Shown: piece by piece, positions 35,672 to 48,500 of the stretch
Numbering within the stretch: position 1 is the first letter of the stretch
Layout of the letters: each line of letters opens with the position of its first letter
DNA from: Mytilus edulis
Lineage: Eukaryota; Mollusca; Bivalvia; Mytilida; Mytilidae
Direction of reading: 5' to 3'
DNA: 64,000 bases
Assembly (NCBI RefSeq): GCF_963676685.1
Contig: NC_092354.1
Location: 14,390,746 to 14,454,745 of the forward strand
Made by a program: the position numbers and the translations under genes
The notes under the pieces: model-generated
Databases searched by the model: none
Told to the model about the DNA's origin: nothing
Seen by the model: the letters and a program-made list of their open reading frames with translations, nothing else

Positions 35672-38600
35672 CTACACCACAAGGTTGTATAAAGTTGTAA
35701 CAATTAGAAATGAATAACCAGTTGAAGCGGAAACTCCATGGTTGCAATAGTCGTCATCACAAGTGTGATCATCCATTTCTGCACCTGATGAACAACCTCG
35801 GATTACATCTAAAAATAAAAGGAACATGACCATCATGTGGATGTCAAATAAACATGCATCAATAACGACAATTAAGACACGATACAAGAAATGAAATGAA
35901 GGTAGTAAGGCGACATATATATCATTTCGATGGTATATATTTTGTTCCTTTTGTTTTAACAAACAATTGCTTGCAGTATGTTGTCCTGTGTAAAAGAAAC
36001 AGAACAAAAATTGTGTCTGCGTAGTTAAAAACATGTGTAGGTTTGGTACTAGCGCACATTATTAGTCCTACATTATATCCAATCCCTATGCACGAGTCAT
36101 TCTAAAATGAGGGTGGAAACTGAAAATATGTCATAGACAACAAATCCACCATGAAAGAGAAATAGCACTGGTACTAAAGGGTTTTTACGCTATATATTTG
36201 GACGCCAAACTTTATACACGTTTGTTGTGCGAACGTTGTATTTTCTGTCATTAAGAGGATATCGGCATCCTAAAGCTATGCATCATAAAAATTAAGAACC
36301 CATTAATAACAATATGAGCTTAAAAGACAAAGTTAATGTCAACAATATGTTTATTTCCCCGTCTCCCTTGTTTACCGAAGAAATATTAAATGTGAAACTC
36401 AGGATCGATTATCTCTTTGGTGTGGTATAATGTCTGATGCTGTGAGTAGCATGATTTTTAAAAGCGAAATTATTGTGTTTTTTTTTATAATTCTGAAACT
36501 GAAAGTCGTATTTTCACCAACATTTTTTTTATTTTTTCAACAGGCAAGTGAATGTCTAAGTACCTGTGGTTCCATCATGTTTTATCACCATTTTGATACA
36601 ATCGTCAGAACAATAAACCACCGTAAAATATGACAGAGCCACATAATGGTACACACTAATGCTACACTGAGGAATTTGCCATGAAGTGCATTTAAAGCAC
36701 TTGATTCCACCTGAAAAATCAACAGATTAATGAGCAGTTAGATCATAACAGTATAGAGTTATTTAGTGCATAATATTGATACATTTAATGCAAAAATAAG
36801 ACCATCTTTAACTTTTGGGTTTTTTGTAACTATACCTACGAGGTGTGATTCAACAAAATCATAGTACGTCACATACGGGTGCATACGAAAAAGGGTCGAA
36901 CAAAATATTTCCATGAATTTGACAGCTGTAGGAATAATGAGGAAATGAATATACATTCCATTGCAGTAAAACAAATCTGGATCATAAACATATATCTTAG
37001 GTGTTTAAAATCACCATTATATTTTTTATTTGGTTATCACTATAGAATATTTTGAAAACTAGAGGTCGCATGGTTATAAAAGCTTGTACACAGGTAAACA
37101 AGGGATGTATATTTTGTTGGTTAACTTGCAGTGATCGTTATTTTCTTAAATCCAATGAAATGACAGCATAAAAAAACACTATGGAACACTGCAAATATAA
37201 GACTCCTGTTAATAATATTTCATGACGAAGATTTTTATTTAAATATAACCCTTTGCTTTTTCGATGATCATGCATGTACTCATGTATGCATTTAGGCAGG
37301 AGAATATCCCTATTATATTCTACTTGCTTTACATTCTCACCTGAGAAAGTAATTATTATAGAAGTGTAAGTTCTACGTTTAATTCGAGTAGCAATTGATC
37401 TTAATCATAAATATACATTTGAAAAAATAAAATTGAGAATGGAAATATGGAATGTGTCAAAGAGACCACAATCCGACTATAGCAGAAGGCCACAAATGGG
37501 TTTTCAAACTGCGAGAGAATTCGGCAGACGGAGGCAGATTTAATCATATTTTATTTCTAAAACAAGTGTTGCGTGCGCAGAAATTTGTATCAAACATGAA
37601 TTTCTTCATAATCCGAAAGTTATTTTTTAATATATGAACAATGTTAGATTTTGCTGTTTGCTAGACTGCAAGTTTTATATTTTATTCAATTCAGGTATTT
37701 GTTTGATACATAATAAATGATAGAAATCGTTACTGGCATAGCTTTGAAAACAGCAATGGAACGACGTAGAAAGAAAAAGTATATCTAATTGTTAACTTAA
37801 GGGCATATGATACAGTTTTGATCCCGTATTTACATTTTGATAAAAATTTCCATATAGACTATTTTGTACCTGATTAAATCAAATATATAATAAAAATATC
37901 CCTTTGTGTGCTTTTTTTTGAGTAAAATGAGGCCGAAAATTTGCACAAAATTCGGATTACTGGCCATATTTTCACTTTCAAAAGAAACCGATAACGTTTT
38001 TGTTTTAAAAGATAAACACAAATTGTTTTTTGTTAAATAGTTTAAAATTTCTGTATTTTATAAGTATTCAAAAAATTTATACATTTGTTTTTGCAGAAAT
38101 AACTCATATTTATCAAATGTTCATGAATGTAGAAAAATACATCATTTTTTGCTGTATATTTATCAAATTAAAAAATTGCACTATTTACGTTTTCATGAAA
38201 ATTGGCATACAACATCTTCTCGCGTAATCAAACCAAATGGCATTTAAAAAAAGAGGGATCCATGAACTCGTTTTCAAGATAAATCAGTCTAAATGATAAA
38301 AATCAGTCGAAAACTGAATCTTTTCCCAATAAGTCATAGTTTGACGACGCGAAAAAAACAATTTACGTTAGCATTTTCATAACCTCCCCTGTAACTGTAT
38401 CGTATGCCCTTAATGGCATGTAAAATAGGAACAACTACTGGACAGTTAAATGACTTGATGCAAGGATATATCATAAAGAAAACAGTTTAATTCTAATTTC
38501 CAAATTCGTCTTTCTATCTCGATAAGTAAAAGTACATAAGCAAATAAAACGTAAATTAGAACTAATCAGTGTAGGAAAATAATAACTGAACCAAAATAGT

Positions 38601-39206
38601 TTACCCTACTTGTATAATGTCACGACGCCGTTCAGTGTTATAAAATTAGTATGTCTAAGTTAATACAGAAATCATTCAGAGTACAGGAATACATGAAGTT
38701 GAGCATTGTTAAAAGTATACTTATTTACAACTCTAGATTTCTTATTATCCTAACCATAATTTTCAATAAGATTAGGCGATGTGGATAATAAATTGTCGAC
38801 ACAATCCATCAAATTACTAATTGATTAAAGAAGATAAAGTCGCTTACTGCCTTTTGGTTCTTTTATGGTCGATATATTCCCAGAGTCAATAGCATGTATT
38901 GTCATGAAGAATGCTGTAAAAAGGAGAAAATGAATTTCTATGAATCAATTGTGAGCTACGATAATCATACAGTAATTTATAACGTGCCTTTCCATTATAA
39001 TGTAAAAATAGGTATTTGATATAAAAAAAAAATCGACAAATTGTACAAATCAATTTTAAAATCTTATCAAAATAAATTACCATATTGTTTTTGATGACTA
39101 ACTCACCAAAAATCTATGAAATTCTCTTGAAATTTCCAAAAAGGTGACACCTGAAATAAATATACTCACTTGTAATTAAACAAATTAATATTGGCATTCT
39201 ATCCAT
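35672..39206 (-). CDS. Secreted, probably GPI-anchored Ly6/uPAR three-finger protein (copy D, divergent)
   Basis: Intact gene of four phase 1 exons encoding 128 residues. Exon 1 (39170-39206, MDRMPILICLIT) and the start of exon 2 (38848-38913, TFFMTIHA) make the signal peptide. The linker is shorter than in copy C and ends KEPKGS, with donor GTAAGC. Exon 3 (36564-36710, 147 nt as in C and F) has CFKCTSW, QC, YC, DDC and a KHDGTT end. Exon 4 (35672-35808) has DVIRGCSSGA and TCDDDYCN, then a hydrophobic C-terminus (YSFLIVTTLYNLVV) suited to GPI anchoring. The cysteine pattern matches the other copies (eight, no loop III pair). It is the most divergent member: signal peptide, linker and tail differ strongly from C and F while the domain ends are kept. 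Intron 2 carries a TTAA element (37797-38414). The orphan exon 1-2 pairs lie directly upstream and could in principle splice in frame into its exon 3. Confidence 0.85.
37797..38414. mobile_element. TTAA-flanked element with about 20-bp terminal inverted repeats
   Basis: Left end TTAAGGGCATATGATACAG (37797-37815) is mirrored by CTGTATCGTATGCCCTTAA at the right end (38396-38414), differing at one position. TTAA is present at both borders. It is 618 bp long, AT-rich and without coding capacity. Inserted in intron 2 of copy D. TTAA target choice points to a piggyBac-type transposase acting in trans (inference). Confidence 0.8.
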
Positions 39207-40317
39207 CTCTCTGTTGTCTAAATAATCTTCAGCATACTAGGAAAGATATGGATTTCCAACAATACTTAAAAATATCTCGAAACTTTGTTATACAGGACAA
39301 AACAAGCTTCCGAATATCTTGCGCTCCGTTTGGTTGTTTTGAATTGATTTTGAAAACACTTTTATATGCAATCGCATTTTACGTATTTCGTAATTTTATA
39401 TTCTATACCTAATAATAGGTACATAAACTTTCTCTGTATGTCTAATTAAGGACTTCCAAGTATGAGCCAAAGATTTATATCTATATCGAGACGCATTGAA
39501 AAGAACAACTAAACCGTTAAATATCATCTTGGTAACGCGTGATATAAATAATTACATTAGATGTATGTTTCATTATAAAACGTTATTCTGATTGGCTAAC
39601 TGCACATCACGTTTTATTCATTAGGCGGTTGTATCACACAATAAAACTAATCATTCATGATGACACGAGTCCCATAATAAAGTGCACAGGCAAATTAAAT
39701 AAAAACTCGATGTTAATCCTAGCTACAAAATGTAATTATAAGTATTGAATGCTTCTTTCTGTAACTTCATAGGGTTGTAAAAGCGTTGACCGTGCGCACA
39801 TTTTAAGAATGAAGCGCTTTCGCGCTTCATACAAAATGTACTTCAGTCAACGCTTTTATACCCCAATAAAGTTACAAAAAGAAGCATTCAATTCTTAAAT
39901 GAAACTTCAGTTTTCAAGACGACAAACATACTTAAGTCATACTCTAGGAGTTAAATAACTAATTAGGAAAACAAATCACAGAAAGTTCTGGTCCTTGATT
40001 AGTTTATTAATGTTATATTAGGGTCTTGAATTAATAAATAATTCCTTCATGGCATGCTCTTTGCTCATTTTGACGTGGATAGGAATTATATTTGTCGGTA
40101 TTTTACACTGAGCATTTGAGTCAGAATAGTAGTCTTCATCGTTCCAACCTCTTATTCATTGTTTCGAAGTGTAATGTAGGTTGACACATACTCCAAACTG
40201 ATGAATTTGTGTCTCGTTTGTATACACTTATTGTAAGATTATAAAGTAACAAGGACCATTTTGTAGTAAACTACATTCTACACAGTAAAGCAGAGAATTG
40301 TACACAAACCTATTTAC
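39207..40317. other. Upstream of copy D, with a hairpin MITE
   Basis: No conserved promoter block like that of copy C was seen upstream of copy D. The stretch holds the hairpin element at 39570-39905; the remainder shows no feature I can name. Confidence 0.4.
39570..39905. mobile_element. Hairpin MITE, copy 1 (AAGCGTTGACCGTGCGCAC family)
   Basis: AATGCTTCTTTCTGTAACTT and GTTGTAAAAGCGTTGAC on the left are mirrored by GTCAACGCTTTTATACCCC and AGTTACAAAAAGAAGCATTC on the right; AAGCGC-TTTC-GCGCTT forms an inner hairpin near 39814-39829. A worn second copy is at 62165-62405 (AAATCGTTGACCGTGCGCAC). Confidence 0.75.
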
Positions 40318-42119
40318 CATAATTATTCGATATGTTCATGACATGCAGACAAGCTGTTCCTAGCAAACTAATGTTTGTTTTTGTGTTATTATTACAGCAA
40401 GTTCCTTTGAGTGTAGACAGAAGCAAATATAAATTTATGCATATTGTGTGCGCCTTTCGCAAAATTATTTCTCAAGCCTTACACATTTTCATACTTAAAT
40501 AACAAATATTGAGTAGCAACCATTTAATTTTAAATATCACTAGCAACAATGTTATAAAACTATAAAGTATTGTACCTCGTGGTTGACGATATCTTAGTGT
40601 TTTTTGTTTGTTTTTTTTCTAAATTGGTATTGGAATCACTTTTATTATTCATATATATTTAAATACTAATCAATTACTACATCATCTGCCGTTTTGTGTC
40701 TTGTTGATAACTTCTTTGTTTCTGATACATATGTTTTTACTTACTTAAGAAAACCTAAAATAACTGCTAATCGATTTAAATCAACTTTCATAAAAATAAT
40801 GAAAACCTTAGTTGTTATAACGACGAAAACAAAATTTGCACGAACAGAGCTAATTAACCTTTTTGTAAAACTAAATCACAGTAAGTTCCAATACTTGATT
40901 TTGATATGCTGATGTACTGGACATTCAACTTGACAGAAATTGACTACAATCGTGTTTTTTTTTTTCGGAAATGAGGAAAGGAGAAACATGCTGCTACTAA
41001 TGTTTTCATTCAGTGATTGCAAATCACGATTGTTTTCATTTTATAAAGCGGTATATGGTTACCTTTTTCAACATAACTCTTGGTGGTATATTTTAGTTTT
41101 TGTATTCCTTTTATTCTTAAAGATTGTCTTATTCAGTGCAGCAAAGTCTGAAAACATAACCCGTCCTCCCAACCCATTGCTATATGAAATTCTTGTTTTC
41201 ATAATTTTTCAAGTATACATTGTTGACAAAACATGTTTAGAGAAATGAATTCCCTTAAAAACACAAATTTTAGTACAGAAAACGTTATCAAATTTGATTT
41301 TTGTACTTCGTGTTTGACCATGTTTTTTTTTTGTCAAGATCAACAATGTCACTAAGGAACAATAATACTATTATATACTTAAACTACGATTTAAAAATTG
41401 TGCGTTTTCAATTAACCCTTTTCTATTGTACTATTTAACAGACAAAGTAGACAATATGAAATGAATTTAATAAAAGCTCTGTCAATTGTATAACAAAAGA
41501 CAATTTAACGACAGTACGAAAATTTCCGTTATCTGCGTATTAAAAGTAGTATTTTGTACACTAGGAAGATTACATACGATTTTAAATTAAAATAAAATCA
41601 AAATATATTCTAATGCAATTCCTGTGCCATAGAGTAGACAAACTATTATGTAACATCTATCAAAAGATAACACAACATTATTTTGTCTTTCAGAAAATAG
41701 TATGCATATCATTTTTACATATTTTTTCGGCTTGAAATCAATTGAGTATATTTCAATAAAACAGCAAACAAACAGTCACAGTAAAATCAAAACAGGCGTT
41801 TTCTGCACTTGACACTTTTCATTTCTTCCACTTACCAAAATTTGAATCGCAGTGAGCTAATAGATCAAATACACTGCATGTTTAAAAAAAAAAGAGGGGT
41901 TAACTTGTAAACCTAACGCAACCTAACCAGTTTGGTAACAAGCCGTGACGTTAAACTCAAAGAAATGTCCAGTGTCAAATACCAGTAATTATAATTAGAA
42001 CAAACATATATCATACAAGACAAATTTCACATGAAGCCTTCGGTGTCACATTTTCTTCTGATCGAATTTAAATAAATATACAGAAAACGAATTCAATGTT
42101 CTCGTTTCTCGTTTTCATA

Positions 42120-42310
42120 TAGATTAGACCGTTGGTTTTACCTTTTGAATGGTTTTACACTAATAATTTTTGAGGCCATTTATAGCTTGCAGTTCGGTGT
42201 GAGCTTAGACTTCGTGTTGATGGCCGTACCTTCACCTATAACGGTTAACTTTCATAAATTTTTACTTGTATGGAGAGTTGTCTCACTGGCACTCCTACCT
42301 CATCTTCCTA
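42120..42310 (+). repeat. Dispersed repeat, TTGTCTCATTGGCA family
   Basis: TAGACCGTTGGTTTTACC, GGCCATTTATAGCTTGC, GTTCGGTGTGAGC and GAGAGTTGTCTCACTGGCAC match 7786-7972 in order. The same copy is present in unit 2 at 47352-47545. Confidence 0.75.
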
Positions 42311-43967
42311 TATCTATATAGGGAGATGACCAATTCTGACGAGCATGTGTGCTTTGGGTAGTTGTAGTAGATCATATGAAGCTGAGCAATATTCATATTC
42401 TTATGTCAGTGTCCAATTTCTTGTTACTTAGTTGACAAACTGACGGACAAACTACCGGAAGTATCGACGCAATGGTATATGTAACATTAATGGTACCGGT
42501 TTCACTACAGGCGCATTTTGTCACTTTAAAATATTACACTTCAGGCCATATTAATATGTCTTACAAAAATCTGTAAATGTTGTTACGGTAGTGATAATAA
42601 AACCAGAGGATCAATAAGTACACCAAAGCCGGTAATAAATATTTCATACAATAGTTCTTTAACATATTGACACCACTGCTTCCTTTATAGTTAAAAAGAT
42701 CTAACGTAATAAATGCAATTATTTAATCTTAATTATGTTAATAGCAGCTTTATTATTTATAAAGCAAATAACTTGACTTTTTTAAATTCAATTTTGTTTG
42801 TTCGTCCTTTTTTTTTTTAATTTAGAATAGAGTACACTAAGTTTTATTGTTTTCTATTAAATTCTTTATAACTATTGCTAAGGAAGTATTTGCATGCAGT
42901 TAATTGTCATGTTTCATAACAATACTTATTATATTTTGTTTGTTGCCATAAGTGAATAGTTCATATATTTTTGCAAATGTTGGCAAAGTTTAAAGACACA
43001 GTCAATATCAACGCTGTCACCTAGAAACATTATAACAATTATATTCCGAATTACGCATTTAAAACTGAGTGTTATAGTCAACCTTGAACTTTAAATCACA
43101 ATTAAATATTCTTTAATTACGGATTTGAAATTTATCAACCTTGAGCTATATATCACAAGTCAACGAAGAATAAGAACGAAATTTTATAATAAATGTTCTC
43201 TTAAATACAAACATATGAAAGTGTTAACAATTATATTTTATTTGATCAATAGTTTGTATATTATATACATCTTAAATATTCAACACATGTGGCTCTCAGA
43301 CACCAGTATTTAAAGTCATCAATTTGTTTTACTGTTTCATCTGTATATGAGGTAAAGTGGATTTCGAATATACGACAATGTGACAACGACAGAAAATATA
43401 CTTAAAAAATCTCTAGGGCAACACACAGTTATTATCATACGGTCTATACACCATAATATATCCAATCAACTCCGAATAAAATATTGTAGAGAAAAAAAAA
43501 TCCGGATAATCTTTGGAAAAGAAAAAAATGTAGGCATGACCGTTTTGCTTCACTAAAAATAATTTCAATTTCGATTAAAAAATATCTTCAATATTTTTAT
43601 AGAGACAATTAATGATTATGCATTGTTTTAATTCTTGCCTTTGCTTTTTGCCTCTTAAACTTAATATGAAGCAACATCGACATGCAAATCTCCTGTAGTA
43701 AAATTTGTAACTCAGATTTTATTGTAGAAGTCGATATAATTACATAGCCTCAATGATATCTATGTTGAAAGTAAAATCACAAAAATTACTGACCACCGAG
43801 AAAAAGTTAAAAAGGATATTCTCTAAACAAATGACAAAATCAATAGCTCAAATACATCAAACGAATAGATAACAACTGTCAATTTTCTGCAATTTCCTAG
43901 AAAGGGAAGAATGATGATACAGTCTTTCATCAATCCTCCCCCTCGTTATTTACTATACGTGCATTAC

Positions 43968-44603
43968 CTATTGGCTGAATAGTGGTCACCACATTACCAC
44001 TAGATGGTGTATTGATGTTGTTCGCAGACAACGCCGTAAAGCCAACTGTTTATACAAAAAAATTTTTTTTATAGAAATGTTGAAAAATGTAGAAACAACA
44101 ATAATACAGATGAAAAAGTAAACATGCATATTCTTCTTATACAATTGAGATAAGTGAGTTGCTTTGACGACAGAGAAAAACAGCGTTTACACTTACAACA
44201 CATTTTAACATTTACTATCGAACATCTATTTACTATTAGTCAACTTTGTTGGTCGCCTCTCTCTTTTCTCTCTCTCAAATAGAACATAAGTAGCAGTTTA
44301 TTCAGGTTTTGTACAAGAAGATTTTTATTACGGATTTGACTATGATATAAATCTTCATTGTATGTGGATACCAATTCTTATAAAGGCGAAATAGGAAGAG
44401 CTAAAATGGATCTTTTTAAGTATATTAATTTTACTAAGAAGCAAATCAAATTGTTAAAAGGTCAATTTCCTAGGCAAACGGCACACATATAGAGTAGACC
44501 GTACTCACTTTTTGTAATTGGATTTCAAAAGAACAGTTATGTAAACAATATACTCACCAAAATTAAAAACCAATATAATCTGATTAAGGTACACTGTCTT
44601 CAT
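43968..44603 (-). pseudogene. Orphan Ly6-type exons 1 and 2 (duplication unit 1)
   Basis: Exon 1 (44558-44603) gives MKTVYLNQIILVFNF with a GTGAGT donor; exon 2 (43968-44045) gives VGFTALSANN and a Ser/Thr/Pro linker with a GTAATG donor. Both are intact, phase 1 and close to copy C. No exon 3 or 4 (no CFKC-type or DVIRGC-type coding) is found before position 40318, so this is a truncated gene. Homology to copy C stops within intron 2 near 43650. Alternatively it could serve as an alternative 5' end for copy D, about 7.3 kb downstream on the minus strand, since phases match. Confidence 0.75.
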
Positions 44604-44940
44604 ACTTAATTTTTTTCCCTTGGTAAATAGTTTTAGTCTAGTATTTATCGGCTCAGATCTGCAACTGTTACAATAGATATGCGTGTCAGAAATTATCGAA
44701 AAGTTCTTTTGAAATTATATATACGGTGTATCTTTAAACTTATCGATTATCTCATAAAATTTTCTTATCGTTATTGAATTGGTCGTGATTATGTGAATGG
44801 TTGCCTAGATAAATATTTAGAAAATTTTATGATACATGAGGATTCCTGCTTATTTCATCAGTATATACTTAAATCCTTATAAGTAGTAACTGGGAATTTC
44901 CATTTCTAGAGATATTCACGCAACAATTCCTTAATTACAC
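44604..44940 (-). promoter_or_regulatory. Conserved upstream region of orphan pair 1
   Basis: Shares GGCTCAGATCTGCAAC, ATATATACGGTGTATC, TTGCCTAGATAAATATTTAG and CATCAGTATATACTTAAA with the region upstream of copy C in the same order and spacing. On the minus strand it has AAGTATATACTGATGAAATA where copy F has a TATAAATA. Confidence 0.45.
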
Positions 44941-45547
44941 GTTTATTTAGCCTGAAGTATTTGAATGATCTGTAAATCCGTGTTAACGAAAGTAATACAA
45001 TAAACAAATTCTACTCAATGTGATTATCAAAATTCATATTGCAACAAAAATTTTGATTATATCAGTTTTGTTTACCCAAGACGATATTGAATATAATAAA
45101 TGTTCAGGTGACAAATGAAATTACTAACATTTTTAACATAGAAGCATGTTTCAGGTTTGTATAGATTATTGACACTGATCAGCCGAAATATTTGTCAACA
45201 TGATTTTATAACATCATTTTTGTATAATACAAATATCAGTACCGTCTAGAAATTCTTTGGCCAAATTATATATGCTATTTTTACCCTTCGACAAACACGT
45301 TTGATCAATTGTGAACTTTATAATGTATGACTGTTGTAAACGTTTTTAAAGTCATGTTAAATTAGATAACATATGATTAAATTCGAATAATTGATATTCG
45401 TCATCTCGTTTTAAATTGGGTGAAATTAAACAGATAAATCGTTTACAAGTCTTGATAAAAACTTTAATAATGAAGACTCTTGATCTACAACGTCAAAACT
45501 CTCGATTTGTTTTTAATTATCTCAAGTGATAACTACACTCTTAATTC

Positions 45548-48500
45548 ACCATAATTATTCGATATGTTCATGACATGCAGACAAGCTGTTCCTAGCAAAC
45601 TAATGTTTGTTTTTGTGTTATTATTACAGCAAGTTCCTTTGAGTGTAGACAGAAGCAAATATAAATTTATGCATATTGTGTGCGCCTTTCGCAAAATTAT
45701 TTCTCAAGCCTTACACATTTTCATACTTAAATAACAAATATTGAGTAGCAACCATTTAATTTTAAATATCACTAGCAACAATGTTATAAAACTATAAAGT
45801 ATTGTACCTCGTGGTTGACGATATCTTAGTGTTTTTTGTTTGTTTTTTTTTCTAAATTGGTATTGGAATCACTTTTATTATTCACATATATTTAAATACT
45901 AATCAATTACTACATCATCTGCCGTTTTGTGTCTTGTTGATAACTTCTTTGTTTCTGATACATATGTTTTTACTTACTTAAGAAAACCTAAAATAACTGC
46001 TAATCGATTTAAATCAACTTTCATAAAAATAATGAAAACCTTAGTTGTTATAACGACGAAAACAAAATTTGCACGAACAGAGCTAATTAACCTTTTTGTA
46101 AAACTAAATCACAGTAAGTTCCAATACTTGATTTTGATATGCTGATGTACTGGACATTCAACTTGACAGAAATTGACTACAATCGTGTTTTTTTTCGGAA
46201 ATGAGGAAAGGAGAAACATGCTGCTACTAATGTTTTCATTCAGTGATTGCAAATCACGATTGTTTTCATTTTATAAAGCGGTATATGGTTACCTTTTTCA
46301 ACATAACTCTTGGTGGTATATTTTAGTTTTTGTATTCCTTTTATTCTTAAAGATTGTCTTATTCAGTGCAGCAAAGTCTGAAAACATAACCCGTCCTCCC
46401 AACCCATTGCTATATGAAATTCTTGTTTTCATAATTTTTCAAGTATACATTGTTGACAAAACATGTTTAGAGAAATGAATTCCCTTAAAAACACAAATTT
46501 TAGTACAGAAAACGTTATCAAATTTGATTTTTGTACTTCGTGTTTGACCATGTTTTTTTTTTTGTCAAGATCAACAATGTCACTAAGGAACAATAATACT
46601 ATTATATACTTAAACTACGATTTAAAAATTGTGCGTTTTCAATTAACCCTTTTCTATTGTACTATTTAACAGACAAAGTAGACAATATGAAATGAATTTA
46701 ATAAAAGCTCTGTCAATTGTATAACAAAAGACAATTTAACGACAGTACGAAAATTTCCGTTATCTGCGTATTAAAAGTAGTATTTTGTACACTAGGAAGA
46801 TTACATACGATTTTAAATTAAAATAAAATCAAAATATATTCTAATGCAATTCCTGTGCCATAGAGTAGACAAACTATTATGTAACATCTATCAAAAGATA
46901 ACACAACATTATTTTGTCTTTCAGAAAATAGTATGCATATCATTTTTACATATTTTTTCGGCTTGAAATCAATTGAGTATATTTCAATAAAACAGCAAAC
47001 AAACAGTCACAGTAAAATCAAAACAGGCGTTTTCTGCACTTGACACTTTTCATTTCTTCCACTTACCAAAATTTGAATCGCAGTGAGCTAATAGATCAAA
47101 TACACTGCATGTTTAAAAAAAAAAGAGGGGTTAACTTGTAAACCTAACGCAACCTAACCAGTTTGGTAACAAGCCGTGACGTTAAACTCAAAGAAATGTC
47201 CAGTGTCAAATACCAGTAATTATAATTAGAACAAACATATATCATACAAGACAAATTTCACATGAAGCCTTCGGTGTCACATTTTCTTCTGATCGAATTT
47301 AAATAAATATACAGAAAACGAATTCAATGTTCTCGTTTCTCGTTTTCATATAGATTAGACCGTTGGTTTTACCTTTTGAATGGTTTTACACTAATAATTT
47401 TTGAGGCCATTTATAGCTTGCAGTTCGGTGTGAGCTTAGACTTCGTGTTGATGGCCGTACCTTGACCTATAACGGTTAACTTTCATAAATTTTTACTTGT
47501 ATGGAGAGTTGTCTCACTGGCACTCCTACCTCATCTTCCTATATCTATATAGGGAGATGACCAATTCTGACGAGCATGTGTGCTTTGGGTAGTTGTAGTA
47601 GATCATATGAAGCTGAGCAATATTCATATTCTTATGTCAGTGTCCAATTTCTTGTTACTTAGTTGACAAACTGACGGACAAACTACCGGAAGTATCGACG
47701 CAATGGTATATGTAACATTAATGGTACCGGTTTCACTACAGGCGCATTTTGTCACTTTAAAATATTACACTTCAGGCCATATTAATATGTCTTACAAAAA
47801 TCTGTAAATGTTGTTACGGTAGTGATAATAAAACCAGAGGATCAATAAGTACACCAAAGCCGGTAATAAATATTTCATACAATAGTTCTTTAACATATTG
47901 ACACCACTGCTTCCTTTATAGTTAAAAAGATCTAACGTAATAAATGCAATTATTTAATCTTAATTATGTTAATAGCAGCTTTATTATTTATAAAGCAAAT
48001 AACTTGACTTTTTTAAATTCAATTTTGTTTGTTCGTCCTTTTTTTTTTAATTTAGAATAGAGTACACTAAGTTTTATTGTTTTCTATTAAATTCTTTATA
48101 ACTATTGCTAAGGAAGTATTTGCATGCAGTTAATTGTCATGTTTCATAACAATACTTATTATATTTTGTTTGTTGCCATAAGTGAATAGTTCATACATTT
48201 TTGCAAATGTTGGCAAAGTTTAAAGACACAGTCAATATCAACGCTGTCACCTAGAAACATTATAACAATTATATTCCGAATTACGCATTTAAAACTGAGT
48301 GTTATAGTCAACCTTGAACTTTAAATCACAATTAAATATTCTTTAATTACGGATTTGAAATTTATCAACCTTGAGCTATATATCACAAGTCAACGAAGAA
48401 TAAGAACGAAATTTTATAATAAATGTTCTCTTAAATACAAACATATGAAAGTGTTAACAATTATATTTTATTTAATCAATAGTTTGTATATTATATACAT

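Larger units (their letters stand above)
40318..45547. repeat. 5.23-kb tandem duplication, unit 1
   Basis: It begins CCATAATTATTCGATATG and ends ACTCTTAATTCA, abutting unit 2 directly. The two units differ by only a handful of substitutions and homopolymer length changes (for example the T run near 40958, and GGTGATC/GGTAATC-like single-base changes). The right third (about 43650-45547) is homologous to the 5' half of Ly6 copy C (24860-26760), including exons 1 and 2. The left two thirds contain a dispersed repeat (42120-42310) and no exon I can support; its frames of up to 102 codons recur in unit 2 only because of the duplication. Confidence 0.9.

Noticed and set aside
35809-36034. Upstream extension of the exon 4 frame of copy D
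   Set aside because: The frame continues through the acceptor into the intron; the ATTTTTAG acceptor and homology with other copies place the exon start at 35808.
40694-46669. Frames of 72 and 101-102 codons present twice in the duplicated units
   Set aside because: Identity comes from the recent DNA duplication, including non-coding parts. A homopolymer length change falls within one frame, and no family resemblance was seen.
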